DNA from: Vicinamibacterales bacterium
GTDB taxonomy: Bacteria; Acidobacteriota; Vicinamibacteria; Vicinamibacterales; 2-12-FULL-66-21
Direction: 5' to 3'
NCBI GenBank assembly: GCA_035699745.1
Contig: DASSPH010000046.1
Span: 1-64,000, forward strand
Length of the DNA: 64,000 nucleotides
A model generated the notes under the pieces. The model was not told the DNA's origin, did not search any database, and was given only the letters and a program-made list of their open reading frames with translations. How positions within the stretch are numbered: position 1 is the stretch's first letter; every line of letters begins with the position of its first letter. Shown here piece after piece: positions 18,164 to 26,700 of this stretch. A program made the position numbers and the translations under genes.

Positions 18164-19058
18164 ACCCGTTGCGGTGCAGCGCGTCGACGACGCGATCGAG
18201 CGGTGGGAAGGCTGGAACCGGCGCGCTCGCCTGCGTCGAGCGCAGCTGGCGCGGCAGATGCCTCGTCGTCAACACCGGCTCGCCGCCGGCGGCGACGACC
18301 ATCCGCTCGAGCACGTTCTCCAGCTCGCGGACGTTTCCCGGCCACGTGTGTCCAATCAGCACGTCGAGCACCGCCTCTTCGATCGCCGGCGGGAGGCGGC
18401 CGCGCCGGGCCGCCAGCCGGCTCACGATCGCCGCCGACAGCATCCGCACGTCGTCTTTCCCTCGACGCCGCAGCGCCGGCACCACGAGCTCGAAGACGTC
18501 GAGGCGATAGTAGAGATCCTGACGGAACCTGCCGCGCGCGACCGCCGCCGCGAGGTCGACGTGCGTCGCCGCGATGACGCGCACGTCGAACGCGCGCCGC
18601 TGCGATCCGCCGAGCCGCTGCACCGTGCGCGACTGGATCGCGCGAAGCAGCTTCATCTGCACGTCGGCCGGCAGTTCGCCGATTTCGTCGAGCAGGACCG
18701 TCCCGCCGTCCGCGCGCTCGAACGGACCGGCGCGATCGTCGACGGCGCCGGTGAACGCTCCCCGTACGTGCCCGAACAGCGCGTCTTCGGCGAGCGTGGC
18801 CGGCATTCCCGCGCAGTCGATGACGACGAACGGGGCGCACCCGCGGGGGGACGCGCGGTGGATGGCCTCGGCGACGCGTTCCTTGCCGGTCCCGGATTCG
18901 CCGGCGATGAGCACGCTGACGTGCGGATCGGCCGCCACCGCGCGCATGTCGCGCTTGAGGGCCGCGATCGGCGCGGACACGCCGTCGATCTCGGGGAAGT
19001 CCTCGCGCGCGTCGAGCTCGAGGCAGCGATCCCTGCCGAACGGGCGTATCCGGGCCAC
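18060..19058 (-). CDS. Sigma-54-dependent AAA+ transcriptional activator, no receiver domain
   Basis: A 332-residue NtrC-type protein made only of the AAA+ core and a FIS-type DNA-binding end. Walker A GESGTGKE is at 53-60, the sigma-54-contact loop GAFTGA at 100-105 and Walker B VLLDEIGELP at 121-130. The arginine-finger region FRQDLYYRL and the TWPGNVRELENVLERM sensor-2 block follow, with a recognition helix near 300-325. It lacks any N-terminal sensor, so its activity is probably set by expression or partner binding (PspF-like). No convincing -24/-12 element is visible nearby. Confidence 0.9.
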   Translation of the reverse strand: MARIRPFGRDRCLELDAREDFPEIDGVSAPIAALKRDMRAVAADPHVSVLIAGESGTGKERVAEAIHRASPRGCAPFVVIDCAGMPATLAEDALFGHVRGAFTGAVDDRAGPFERADGGTVLLDEIGELPADVQMKLLRAIQSRTVQRLGGSQRRAFDVRVIAATHVDLAAAVARGRFRQDLYYRLDVFELVVPALRRRGKDDVRMLSAAIVSRLAARRGRLPPAIEEAVLDVLIGHTWPGNVRELENVLERMVVAAGGEPVLTTRHLPRQLRSTQASAPVPAFPPLDRVVDALHRNGFRFGRTAADLGVSRHQLYRIVRRHGIPRPASVAR

Positions 19059-19099
19059 GCCGCTCTAAACGGTTGACACGCGCGAAGCGCACAACCGGA

Positions 19100-19510
19100 T
19101 CAGCGGTCGCGGTAGACCGACAGCCAGGTGAGCCCGAAGGCGAGCCCGGCGTAGAAATACGCCGTATCCGACACGCCTTGCACGTGCAGCGCCGCACGCT
19201 CGATCCGCTCCCGGTCGGCGAACTCGAGCGCCGCGCCGCGCACGGCCGCCTTCCACGACGCGCGCGCCTGCGCCTGCCCGAGATGCCGCCGGGCGATCAC
19301 GTCGATGGCGGTGAACAGCTCGTGGTCGCCCCGCGAGGCGGGATCGAAGATGCCCCGCGATGGCACTTTCCGGACTGCGAGCGCCGTGAGATCCCGCAGC
19401 GCCTGCGCGTGTCCTTTCGGACATTCACGCGCCGCGGCGCGGAAGACGTGACGGAAATGCGGCGGAAGGTCGGGGGTGACGGACTTTGCGGACGGCGAAC
19501 GGCGCGGCAT
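19100..19510 (-). CDS. Hypothetical protein
   Basis: A 136-residue protein I do not recognise. It is basic and helix-rich, with one hydrophobic stretch near the C-terminus (DTAYFYAGLAFGLTWLSVYRD, about 115-134) that could be a short membrane or buried helix. ATG 19510 has a good AAGGAG five bases upstream, which decides against the longer frame starting near 19657. It lies between the sigma-54 activator and the divergent RiPP cluster, with no evident link to either. Confidence 0.6.
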   Translation of the reverse strand: MPRRSPSAKSVTPDLPPHFRHVFRAAARECPKGHAQALRDLTALAVRKVPSRGIFDPASRGDHELFTAIDVIARRHLGQAQARASWKAAVRGAALEFADRERIERAALHVQGVSDTAYFYAGLAFGLTWLSVYRDR

Positions 19511-19668
19511 GACGGCTCCTTCGTGGAGTGACGTGCGGGTCGCGGCTTGCCGCTGTGCCAGCGGGTGCGGCGCCAGGTGAGGGATCGGATGGGCGCGCGC
19601 AGTGAGAAACGAGCAAGCGAACACGGTCAGGCTAGCGCCCTCCACCCCGAAAGACAAGCGAGAAGGTC

Positions 19669-19800
19669 ATGCCAACTCTCCCGCTGCGCGAGGCGCGCGC
19701 GCACGGCGCGCGCACGGCCGCGCCGCCGCCGATCGCGTCCAACCGTGCGGATTTCACCTCGTTCGCCGCGGCACGGCGGTTGCGCGAGGCGCGGGCGTGA
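19669..19800 (+). CDS. Small ORF coupled to the RiPP cluster (43 residues)
   Basis: A 43-codon frame with an Ala/Arg-rich product and strongly GC-rich third positions. GAGAAGG lies just before its ATG and its TGA overlaps the GTG of the PqqD-like gene, the usual sign of translational coupling. It carries no lasso leader motif and no plausible ring residue, so it is probably not a precursor. It may be a leader ORF that sets expression of the operon, or a chance frame. Confidence 0.4.
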   Translation: MPTLPLREARAHGARTAAPPPIASNRADFTSFAAARRLREARA

Positions 19801-20087
19801 ACCGCACGATCGACGACGATCGCTTCCACCCGTCTCCTTCGGTCAGGGCGTCGGTCTCGGGAGACGGCCTGGTGCTGCTCGACATGAGCGGCGGCCTCGT
19901 CCTCTCCTCGAACGCCGCCGGCGCCCGCATCTGGGAGCTGCTCGAGCAGCGCCGCGCGCGACGCGAGATCGCCCGGCACCTCGCCGGCGAGTATGCCATT
20001 CCACTCGATCGAGCCGAGCGGGACGTCGCCGCCTTCGTTGCGGCGCTCGTCGCGCGCGGCCTGGTCGTCGCGGACGGACGGCCATGA
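19797..20087 (+). CDS. PqqD-like RiPP recognition protein (lasso B1)
   Basis: A 96-residue PqqD-family protein: short N-terminal strands (VSGDGLVLLDMSGGLVLSSN), the NAAGARIWELLEQRR helix and a winged C-terminal part ending in VAALVARGLVVAD. In lasso-peptide pathways the stand-alone B1 protein is the RiPP recognition element that binds the precursor leader and presents it to the B2 protease. GTG 19797 is chosen because it overlaps the upstream small ORF stop and homology starts directly after it. The stop overlaps the next gene as ATGA. Confidence 0.87.
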   Translation: MNRTIDDDRFHPSPSVRASVSGDGLVLLDMSGGLVLSSNAAGARIWELLEQRRARREIARHLAGEYAIPLDRAERDVAAFVAALVARGLVVADGRP

Positions 20088-20473
20088 CGGCAAGGCCGCT
20101 TCGCCGTCTCGCGCTGGTGTCGCGCGCGTGGATAGAGCTGGCGCGATTCGACCTGAGACGTCCGGCGGGGTTCGCGCGGCAGTGCGCGCTCCTCGGCCGC
20201 ACGAGCGTATCGGCCCCTCCGTCCCTGGTGACGGCGGAGGACGTCGTGTGGGCCGTGGACGAAGCCTGCGTCTGGTACGTAAAGCGCGCCGCTTGCCTGC
20301 AGCGCTCGTTCGTCGCGGCGCGCCTGCTGCGCCGCTGCGGCTTCGCCGCCGAAATGGTCATCGGCTGCCGTCCGCTGCCCTTCGAGTCGCACGCGTGGGT
20401 CGAGATCGACGGCCGTGTCGTGAACGACCTGCCGCAGTATCGCCGCGCCTTCACAGTGCTCAATCGTCTCTGA
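20084..20473 (+). CDS. Lasso peptide leader protease B2 (transglutaminase-like Cys protease)
   Basis: This 129-residue protein matches the lasso B2 family over its full length. The catalytic triad is visible: Cys71 in CLQRSFVAARLLRRCG, His103 in FESHAWVEIDG, and Asp115 in VVNDLPQ, 12 residues after the His as in McjB. The enzyme cuts the leader from the precursor so that the cyclase can act. It overlaps the B1 gene by four bases, and the cyclase gene follows after nine bases, giving the standard B1-B2-C order. Confidence 0.92.
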   Translation: MTARPLRRLALVSRAWIELARFDLRRPAGFARQCALLGRTSVSAPPSLVTAEDVVWAVDEACVWYVKRAACLQRSFVAARLLRRCGFAAEMVIGCRPLPFESHAWVEIDGRVVNDLPQYRRAFTVLNRL

Positions 20474-20482
20474 ACCGGAATC

Positions 20483-22213
20483 ATGGCGATCCAATCAGGC
20501 ACGTTCACCTTCGATCGCGGCGCCGTCCTCGATGACCACGGCGGGAGCCTGCGCCGGCATCCCTCCGGTCTCGCCGCCACGTTCGACGGGCGGATCGACA
20601 ACGGCGACGAGATCCGCATGCGACTGCCGGACGCGGCGAATGACGCGGCCGACGCCGACCTGGCGCTCTCGATGTTCGAGCGATGGCGAACGGCCGGTCT
20701 CGGATCGATGGTCGGGGAATGGGCGCTCGCGATCTGGGACCCGCACCGGAGAACGCTGCATCTGGCGCGCGACTACATGGGCGCGCGGCCGCTGTATTAC
20801 GCCAGGGCAGCTGACGGCGTGCTGTGGTCCACCGACCTGGCCGACGTCGTGGTCCGGGCCGGCAGCGCCGACGAATTGAGCGATCGCTTCGCGGCCCGGT
20901 TCATGGCGCTGGCGCCGCATCCCGACACGACGCCCTACGAGCGCGTGCACGCGGTGCCGCCGGGCGTGTGCGTCTCGATCGCCGCCACGGGCGGCATCAC
21001 GCAGAGCCGTTTCTGGCACCTGCGCGCCGACGACATCCGCTATCGCGACCCGCGCACCTACGAAGAGCATTTGCGGCGGCTCTGGCGGGACGCTGTGCGG
21101 TCGCGGCTTCGCACCAGCGAGACGGTGTGGGCGGAATTGAGCGGCGGTCTCGACTCGTCGTCCGTCGCGTGCATGGCGGGGCTCCTCATCCACGCCCGGG
21201 CAGCCGCCGCGCCGGCAATCCGTTTCGTGTCGCACGCCACGCTGCACTCCCCGGAAGGGGACGAACGGCGGTTCATCGCGGAGGTGGAGCGCCGCGTCGG
21301 CGTGCGAACCGAGATCGTCGGCGTCGAGGAGAGCCAGAACGACGCCGACCCACGACGCGCGTGGCTGACGCCCTACGCGCTTCACGGCGTCGGCCTGGCG
21401 ACCGTGCGGCGCGTCCGTGCCGGCGGAGGACGGCTCGTCCTCTCCGGGCGGCTTGGCGACGCCATCATGGGCTGTCAGCCCGACAACAGCATCGCGGTGC
21501 TGGACGATCTGCGGAGCGGACACGCGCTCTCGGCGCTGCGCAACATGCGCGCATGGAGCCGCGCCACGCGCAAGCCGTTCGTCGAGATCGCCTGGGGGCT
21601 GCTTGCCGGCGACCGTCGCGCCGCACCGGACGGCGGCCTCGCACTCCTGACGCCGGACCTGCGCGCGCTGGTGCGCGACCTGCGCGCTCCCGAGCCGCCG
21701 GCCGACGTGCGTCGTTCGAAGCGGCCACTCGCGCGCATGCTCCTGGGCTATGCGGCTGGAGCGCGTCTCGACATTCCCGACCGCTCGCCGGACGTCGTCT
21801 ACAGCTATCCGTTCACGCACCGGCCGCTCGTCGAGTTCATGCTCGCGATTCCAGGCGAGCAGTTGAGCGCGCCGGGCGCGACCCGCGCGCTGATGCGGCG
21901 CGCCTTCGCGACCTTCGTGCCGCCACGAATCATCAGCCGCATCTCGAAGGGCTACTACCCGCCGGCTGCGTACCGCGCCGCACGCCGCGCGGTCGCCGCA
22001 ATGCAGGTGCGTGACCTGGAAGTGGTGCAGCGCGGATGGATCGATCCGGATCGCCTGCAGGCCGCGATGCACGCCCTCAGCGCCGGCGGCGGCGAGAGCG
22101 GCGGCGAGATCCACGCCGTGCTCAGGCTCGAGGCGTGGCTGCAGGCCCGTCGTCACACCGCTACAACGCCACAACGGAAGGAGGTGAACACCGATGAAGT
22201 ACTCCACGCCTGA
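20483..22213 (+). CDS. Lasso peptide macrolactam synthetase (asparagine-synthetase-like, protein C)
   Basis: A 576-residue asparagine-synthetase homologue. The N-terminal half keeps the glutaminase fold (GEWALAIWDPHRRTLHLARD, GARPLYY) but lacks the Cys2 nucleophile of true glutamine-dependent enzymes. The synthetase half has the PP-loop SGGLDSS at 220-226. In lasso pathways this enzyme adenylates a side-chain Asp or Glu of the core and closes the ring with the new N-terminus. Its last codons overlap the first precursor gene by 20 bases, and the precursor's ribosome site lies inside it. Confidence 0.92.
   Translation: MAIQSGTFTFDRGAVLDDHGGSLRRHPSGLAATFDGRIDNGDEIRMRLPDAANDAADADLALSMFERWRTAGLGSMVGEWALAIWDPHRRTLHLARDYMGARPLYYARAADGVLWSTDLADVVVRAGSADELSDRFAARFMALAPHPDTTPYERVHAVPPGVCVSIAATGGITQSRFWHLRADDIRYRDPRTYEEHLRRLWRDAVRSRLRTSETVWAELSGGLDSSSVACMAGLLIHARAAAAPAIRFVSHATLHSPEGDERRFIAEVERRVGVRTEIVGVEESQNDADPRRAWLTPYALHGVGLATVRRVRAGGGRLVLSGRLGDAIMGCQPDNSIAVLDDLRSGHALSALRNMRAWSRATRKPFVEIAWGLLAGDRRAAPDGGLALLTPDLRALVRDLRAPEPPADVRRSKRPLARMLLGYAAGARLDIPDRSPDVVYSYPFTHRPLVEFMLAIPGEQLSAPGATRALMRRAFATFVPPRIISRISKGYYPPAAYRAARRAVAAMQVRDLEVVQRGWIDPDRLQAAMHALSAGGGESGGEIHAVLRLEAWLQARRHTATTPQRKEVNTDEVLHA
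22178..22187 (+). promoter_or_regulatory. Perfect Shine-Dalgarno for the first precursor
   Basis: AAGGAGGTGA, the full complement of the 16S rRNA 3' end, sits six bases before ATG 22194 and inside the last codons of the cyclase gene. Most genes in this window have weak sites, so the precursor is set for far stronger translation than the enzymes. Confidence 0.85.
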
Positions 22214-22334
22214 ACTCGTGGTGCTCGGTTCGGCCGCAGCGCTGGTCCTCGGCGACGTCGAAGGGTATCTGGACAACGTGTCCACGTTCATGACGCGGCC
22301 GCCCGTTGGCGTCGCGCTCGGCGTCGACGAGTAG
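22194..22334 (+). CDS. Lasso-type RiPP precursor peptide 1 (46 residues)
   Basis: A 46-residue peptide opening with the lasso leader signature Y-x-x-P-x-L-x-x-x-G (Tyr3, Pro6, Leu8, Gly12) that B1 proteins bind. If the core begins at Gly20, Asp27 is its eighth residue and could close an eight-member ring, leaving a tail to Glu46. The usual Thr at position -2 is absent (Val18). The C-terminal GVALGVDE closely resembles that of precursor 2, while the centre differs. It follows the cyclase gene in the same operon and was too short for ordinary gene callers. Confidence 0.85.
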   Translation: MKYSTPELVVLGSAAALVLGDVEGYLDNVSTFMTRPPVGVALGVDE

Positions 22335-22364
22335 CGCCCCGCACGCGCGGCATCCCGCAGATGG

Positions 22365-22374
22365 AAGGAGGTGA
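22365..22374 (+). promoter_or_regulatory. Perfect Shine-Dalgarno for the second precursor
   Basis: AAGGAGGTGA lies five bases before ATG 22380. It repeats the site of the first precursor, showing that the duplication included the translation signal. Confidence 0.85.
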
Positions 22375-22379
22375 CAACC

Positions 22380-22523
22380 ATGAAGTACGCAGCCCCGGAG
22401 CTCGTCGTCCTCGGCTCGGCGTCCGCTCTCGTCCAGGGCAGCCAGATCGAAGGCCGGCTGGACAACGGTGACTCGGAGACGTCCAAGCCTGCCGCCGGTC
22501 TCGCGCTCGGTCTCGACGACTGA
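22380..22523 (+). CDS. Lasso-type RiPP precursor peptide 2 (47 residues)
   Basis: A 47-residue paralogue of precursor 1. The leader again has Tyr3, Pro6, Leu8 and Gly12 and is nearly identical through residue 17. With a core start at Gly20, Asp28 is the ninth residue, so this peptide would form a nine-member ring where precursor 1 forms eight. The middle (SETSKPAAG) differs from precursor 1, but an E-G-x-L-D-N block and the end GLALGLDD are shared. It lies 45 bases after precursor 1. No Thr at -2 is present (Val18). Confidence 0.85.
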   Translation: MKYAAPELVVLGSASALVQGSQIEGRLDNGDSETSKPAAGLALGLDD

Positions 22524-22583
22524 GGCGGCCACACCGGGGGACGGATCCGGCCATCGGAGTCGTCCCCCGGTTCCGCTGTTCCG

Positions 22584-23798
22584 ATGGATCAACGGCTGCA
22601 TCTCCTGATCGTCGATCGCCGCCGCGGCACGGCGCTCGCGGCGCGCTACGGGCCGCGCTGGCTGTGGCCCACGATCGCGTGCGGCGAGCGTGTCCGCGCC
22701 GGACTCGCGGCCGCGCGATGGTGCGCGGCGCGCGGCCTCGCCGCCGACATCGCGGGGCAGTGGCTCGGCAGGATAGACGCGGGCGTCAGCGACTGGCTGA
22801 TCGCGGTCGCAGCCCGCGGAGCACGGAGTGGCGCCGTCGCCCCGCTCGAGTGGATCGAGCTGGACGCGCTGCTCGACGCGGCGTCGGTGCTCGACTACCA
22901 GACCTGGGCGCTGGCACGATGCGTCCGGCGAGGCGCGATGCCTGAAGTCGACGGCCCATTCGGAAATCTCGACTGGCCGGCCCACGTGGGCGAATGGATC
23001 CGCGCGGCGGTCGACTCCGACGTGCGTGAGTGGATCCCTTATCGGATCAGCGCGCACGAGCTGGTCCTCGGCGTCGAGACTGCGAGGACCCGGGTCTTCT
23101 TCAAGGGGCTGACTGGGGCACGAACATCGGAGGCATGCATCACGCAGACGCTGTGCGCGGCGCTGCCGGACTCGTTCGCGCCGACTCTCGCGCTCGCGCC
23201 GCGCCCCGCAGCGACGGTGTGGTGGCTGACGGGATTCTGCACCGGGCACGCATGCCGCGATGCATCACTGGTGGCCACGGCGCTCGCGCGCGTGCAGCAA
23301 CGGCTCGCACTGTCGACCGGGGATGGCTGCAGCCTCGATCCGTTGCCGATCGAGCGCGCCGCCGCGTGGGCCGCGGCCGCACCGGCCGGCATCGAACGCG
23401 ACCTGACGATCGACGCGTGCGCCCACGTGATGGACGCGTCCCCGGCGCGTTCGTGGATTCCCATGGACCTCGATCCGTCCAACGTAGTCGCCGACGGGGA
23501 CCGCGTCCGCTTCATCGACGTCGACGACTCGTTCGCCGGACCGGCGCCGCTGGCGCTGGCGGCCTTTGCGCGACGCTGCGGCGACCGCAGCGGCTACGCC
23601 GCGTATGAACTCGCCTGGTCGCCGCCCCTCGAGGGGATCGACTGGCGCCGTCATGAGATCGCCGCGGCGGTCTTTCAGGCGTGGAGCGGACTCGAGTCAT
23701 TCAGACGGAACGCCGCGCGCGGTGAACTGCGCGCCGCGCCGGACGAGGTCGAGCTGCGCGTGCGGAAGCGCTTGGCGATGGAGCTTCACCGCCGGTAG
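22584..23798 (+). CDS. Putative RiPP-tailoring kinase: degenerate Nudix domain + APH-type phosphotransferase
   Basis: A 404-residue protein last in the RiPP operon. Residues 1-115 follow the Nudix fold pattern (LLIVDRRRG..., RWLWPTIACGE, GLAADIAGQW, PLEWIELDAL), but every acidic residue of the Nudix box is lost, so hydrolysis is unlikely. Residues 150-400 resemble aminoglycoside-phosphotransferase kinases: Lys174 in RVFFKGL, Glu183, catalytic Asp295 and Asn300 in MDLDPSN, and metal-binding Asp312 in FIDVDD. The usual His of HGD is replaced by Pro-Met. It may phosphorylate the lasso peptide or a small molecule; neither is shown. Confidence 0.65.
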   Translation: MDQRLHLLIVDRRRGTALAARYGPRWLWPTIACGERVRAGLAAARWCAARGLAADIAGQWLGRIDAGVSDWLIAVAARGARSGAVAPLEWIELDALLDAASVLDYQTWALARCVRRGAMPEVDGPFGNLDWPAHVGEWIRAAVDSDVREWIPYRISAHELVLGVETARTRVFFKGLTGARTSEACITQTLCAALPDSFAPTLALAPRPAATVWWLTGFCTGHACRDASLVATALARVQQRLALSTGDGCSLDPLPIERAAAWAAAAPAGIERDLTIDACAHVMDASPARSWIPMDLDPSNVVADGDRVRFIDVDDSFAGPAPLALAAFARRCGDRSGYAAYELAWSPPLEGIDWRRHEIAAAVFQAWSGLESFRRNAARGELRAAPDEVELRVRKRLAMELHRR

Positions 23799-26700
23799 AT
23801 GCCCGAGCCGATTGCGACGGGGCGATCGCGCAGCGTGAATCGCGGCGTCCGCGTCCAGGGGCGATCGATCTGGCCGCGCTCCAGGGCAGCGTCGAGCAAT
23901 TCGATCAGCAGTACCGAGGTCTTTCCCGCAACCGCATCGGGCAGCTCGACATCCGGCAGTGTTTCGCGCCAGCGGTTCCCGATGCCGCGTGCTCCCGCCG
24001 AAGCTCGCCCGACCGGCGGCCCGGTCGTGACGATCTCGTCCAGCACGAAGCTGCCCGGCGCGGCAGGAAACGGCGCCGCGTTGACGGCCGCGACCCAGCG
24101 TCCGGCGTTCGGCTTGCGGACGACCAGCGTGTGCGCGCCGGCAGCGGGGAAGCCGATGTCGTACGAGAAGCACTCGCCGGTGGAACAGTCGTAGACGTGC
24201 AGCTCGGCGGTCGCGCCCGCGCCGGCGCGCAACTGCAGCGACAGCGTCGCCGTCTCCGCCGGTACGTCGATGTCGATGACAGTCGGCAGCCCGGAGGGGT
24301 TGAAGCTGCGGCGATGTGATGTCAGGCGTGCCGGCGAGATCAGGAGCGTCGGTTCCGCGACAGCGCCCCTGACATTCGCGATCTCGATCGCGATGGTTCC
24401 ATCGGGTTGTGTGGAGGTGTCGATCGTGGCCTGCAGCGGCGCGACGGTGAAGCGGTACTCCGCGTCGCTGTCGTCTCCCTTCACGCCGCTTCCCGGGATG
24501 GAGAAGTAAGTCGATCCGGTGTCGATCCGAAGGGTCCACGTACCCGGCTGCGGATTGGGCAGCACGAGGCGGTAGGTGCCCGGACCCATGAACTCGAGAT
24601 TGTTCGGGTGGACGTGCATGTAGTAGCCGCTGTGCAGCCCGTGCGCGGCGATGACGGTCGGCCGGATGACGCCGCGAATGACCTGAAGGTCGAAGGCGAG
24701 CGCACGCACACCGGCGGGAACGCGGAAGTAGTGGGCTCGCTGCCGCATCAGGCCCACCGTTCCGGTCATGCGGATCTCGCCGGTGACGGCATCCGGCCGT
24801 TCGGTTGCGGCGATCGTTGCCTGGGTGCGGAAGACGACCGCCTTCGAACTTCGATCGCGAAGCGTCAGCAATCCGCTGTGCGCACCTGCTTCTTGGACCG
24901 CGATGCGAACCGGCAGCGACACGTTCGTCTGCAGCGGGAGCGTCACGGAACGCGCGGTGCTGAACGTGCCGTCGTCGGCGGACCAATCGACGTCGTAGGT
25001 CAGGGCTCGTGTCGGCCCCGATTCGCGGCGCAGCACGATCGTGCGCGTGGCTGTCATGCCAGGCGTCCATCCCTCGACCTCGAAGATGCCCGTACCCTGC
25101 AGACCGCGCGCCGAGTAGTGTGCGAGGGGGTGCAGGATCGACGCCGATGCCGTGATGCGCGGCGGATCGCCGCTTCGTGTGAGCGCACGCCAGGCGTCGT
25201 TGACGTTCAGCGCGCCATTGCCCTGCTGATGTGCCTGGAACCCGGGCACGAGCACCGCCGTCGTCCGCAGGGCGCGGCTCAACGTCTCGGGTGCGTACGA
25301 GACGCCCGTTTGCTTCGCGGCACTGATCAGCAGCGCGAGCACGCCGGCGGCGTACGGACTCGTCGCCGAGGTGCAGCAGCTGATCTGATACCCGGGCGGC
25401 AGGCGCCGGAGCGGGGTGTTGCGAGGCGAGGTCTCGATTCCCGCGTTCCACGGCAGGTCGGCCGACAGGCGTTCCATCGGCGCGAGGAAGTCCGGCTTGA
25501 TCGCGCCGTCGAGCGATGGCCCGGCTGCAGAGACGGGATGGACGATCGTGCGATCGAGCGCACGTCCGCCGTATAAGGCCGCGTACGTCTGCGGGCTGAG
25601 GATTCCGCCGACCGAGAGCGCCGCGCCGTAGGCGTGGACGCTTCCCAGCATCTGGCTGGTGTTCGCAGCCGACCAGACGATCGGCTTGCGATAGACCGCG
25701 ACGAGACGTCCGATCAGCTCGCCGGCGAAATCCGCGGCGGTATCCGGCACCAGTCCGACACCGAGCGACGCGCCGATGACGTCCACGTCCGGCCGCTTTG
25801 CCGCGGCGACGCAGCCTTCGAAGACTCTGGCGAGGTCCGGATCCGGTGAGGCGACACGTACGAGGAGCACGCGGGCGCCGGGCGCCACCCCGAACGCCAG
25901 CCCTTCGTCCGTCCGGCTGCCGGCCGCCACGCTCAGCGTCATGCTCTGATGGCTGCCGATGCTGACGTAGACGTGGACGACGTGCGGCTCGCGCCCGCGC
26001 GTCATCACGAACTGCACGGCGGCTCTGCGCGGATGCGACACGATCAGCGGCCGCGGCTCGAACCGATCGTTGACGTCGGCGAGCGGCGTCTCGTCCTTGA
26101 ACGACGCGTCGCCGTTCGCATCGAGCCAGACGCTTCCATCCGCGGGATCTTCCACGATGGCGAACTTGTGGACGAGATTGCCGCCGCCGGGCAGTTCGAG
26201 CACGCCGAATCTATACGTGCCGGGATGGGGAAGGAGGTAGGTCCGGTTGCCGACTCTCGTCCACGTGGTTCGTGCCTCGATGACGGTGTCGAGCTCGACG
26301 CGCGTCTCGTCGGCGCCCGGGGTGTCCGGCACGTTCAGGATGCCGGCGATCTTCGACACGTCGCGTCCGTCGAGTGTCGTGGCGCCGCGCAGCGTCGGGT
26401 CGCCGAACGACGGCAGCGCGTTTTCGAGCAGGGCAATCGTCACACCGCGGCCGTCGAAAGTCGGGTTTGCCTCGAGCCACCGACCGACCCCGACGTCGTC
26501 CGCCGTGAAGCCTTGCCTGCGAGATTCCGCGGCCGACAGCAGGGGCAGGTCGGGCCGGGTCGATGGGCGTTCGGGCGGCGCGATCGGTGTGGTCTCGAAC
26601 CCGCGAAAGAGTTCCGCGTTGCGGAGCGGCGGGCCGTCGCGGTACCACGCTCCACGCGACAGCGAGGCGATCTGGTAGGCCGCGATGTCGGCAGAGTCCA

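Noticed and set aside
19545-19561. Possible sigma-54 promoter (TGGCAC...CAAGC on the minus strand)
   Set aside because: The GG to GC distance is one base off the 10-base requirement and the downstream gene has no link to sigma-54.
19669-19800. Small ORF as a third lasso precursor
   Set aside because: No Y-x-x-P-x-L leader, no ring-forming Asp/Glu at the right distance from a Gly start.
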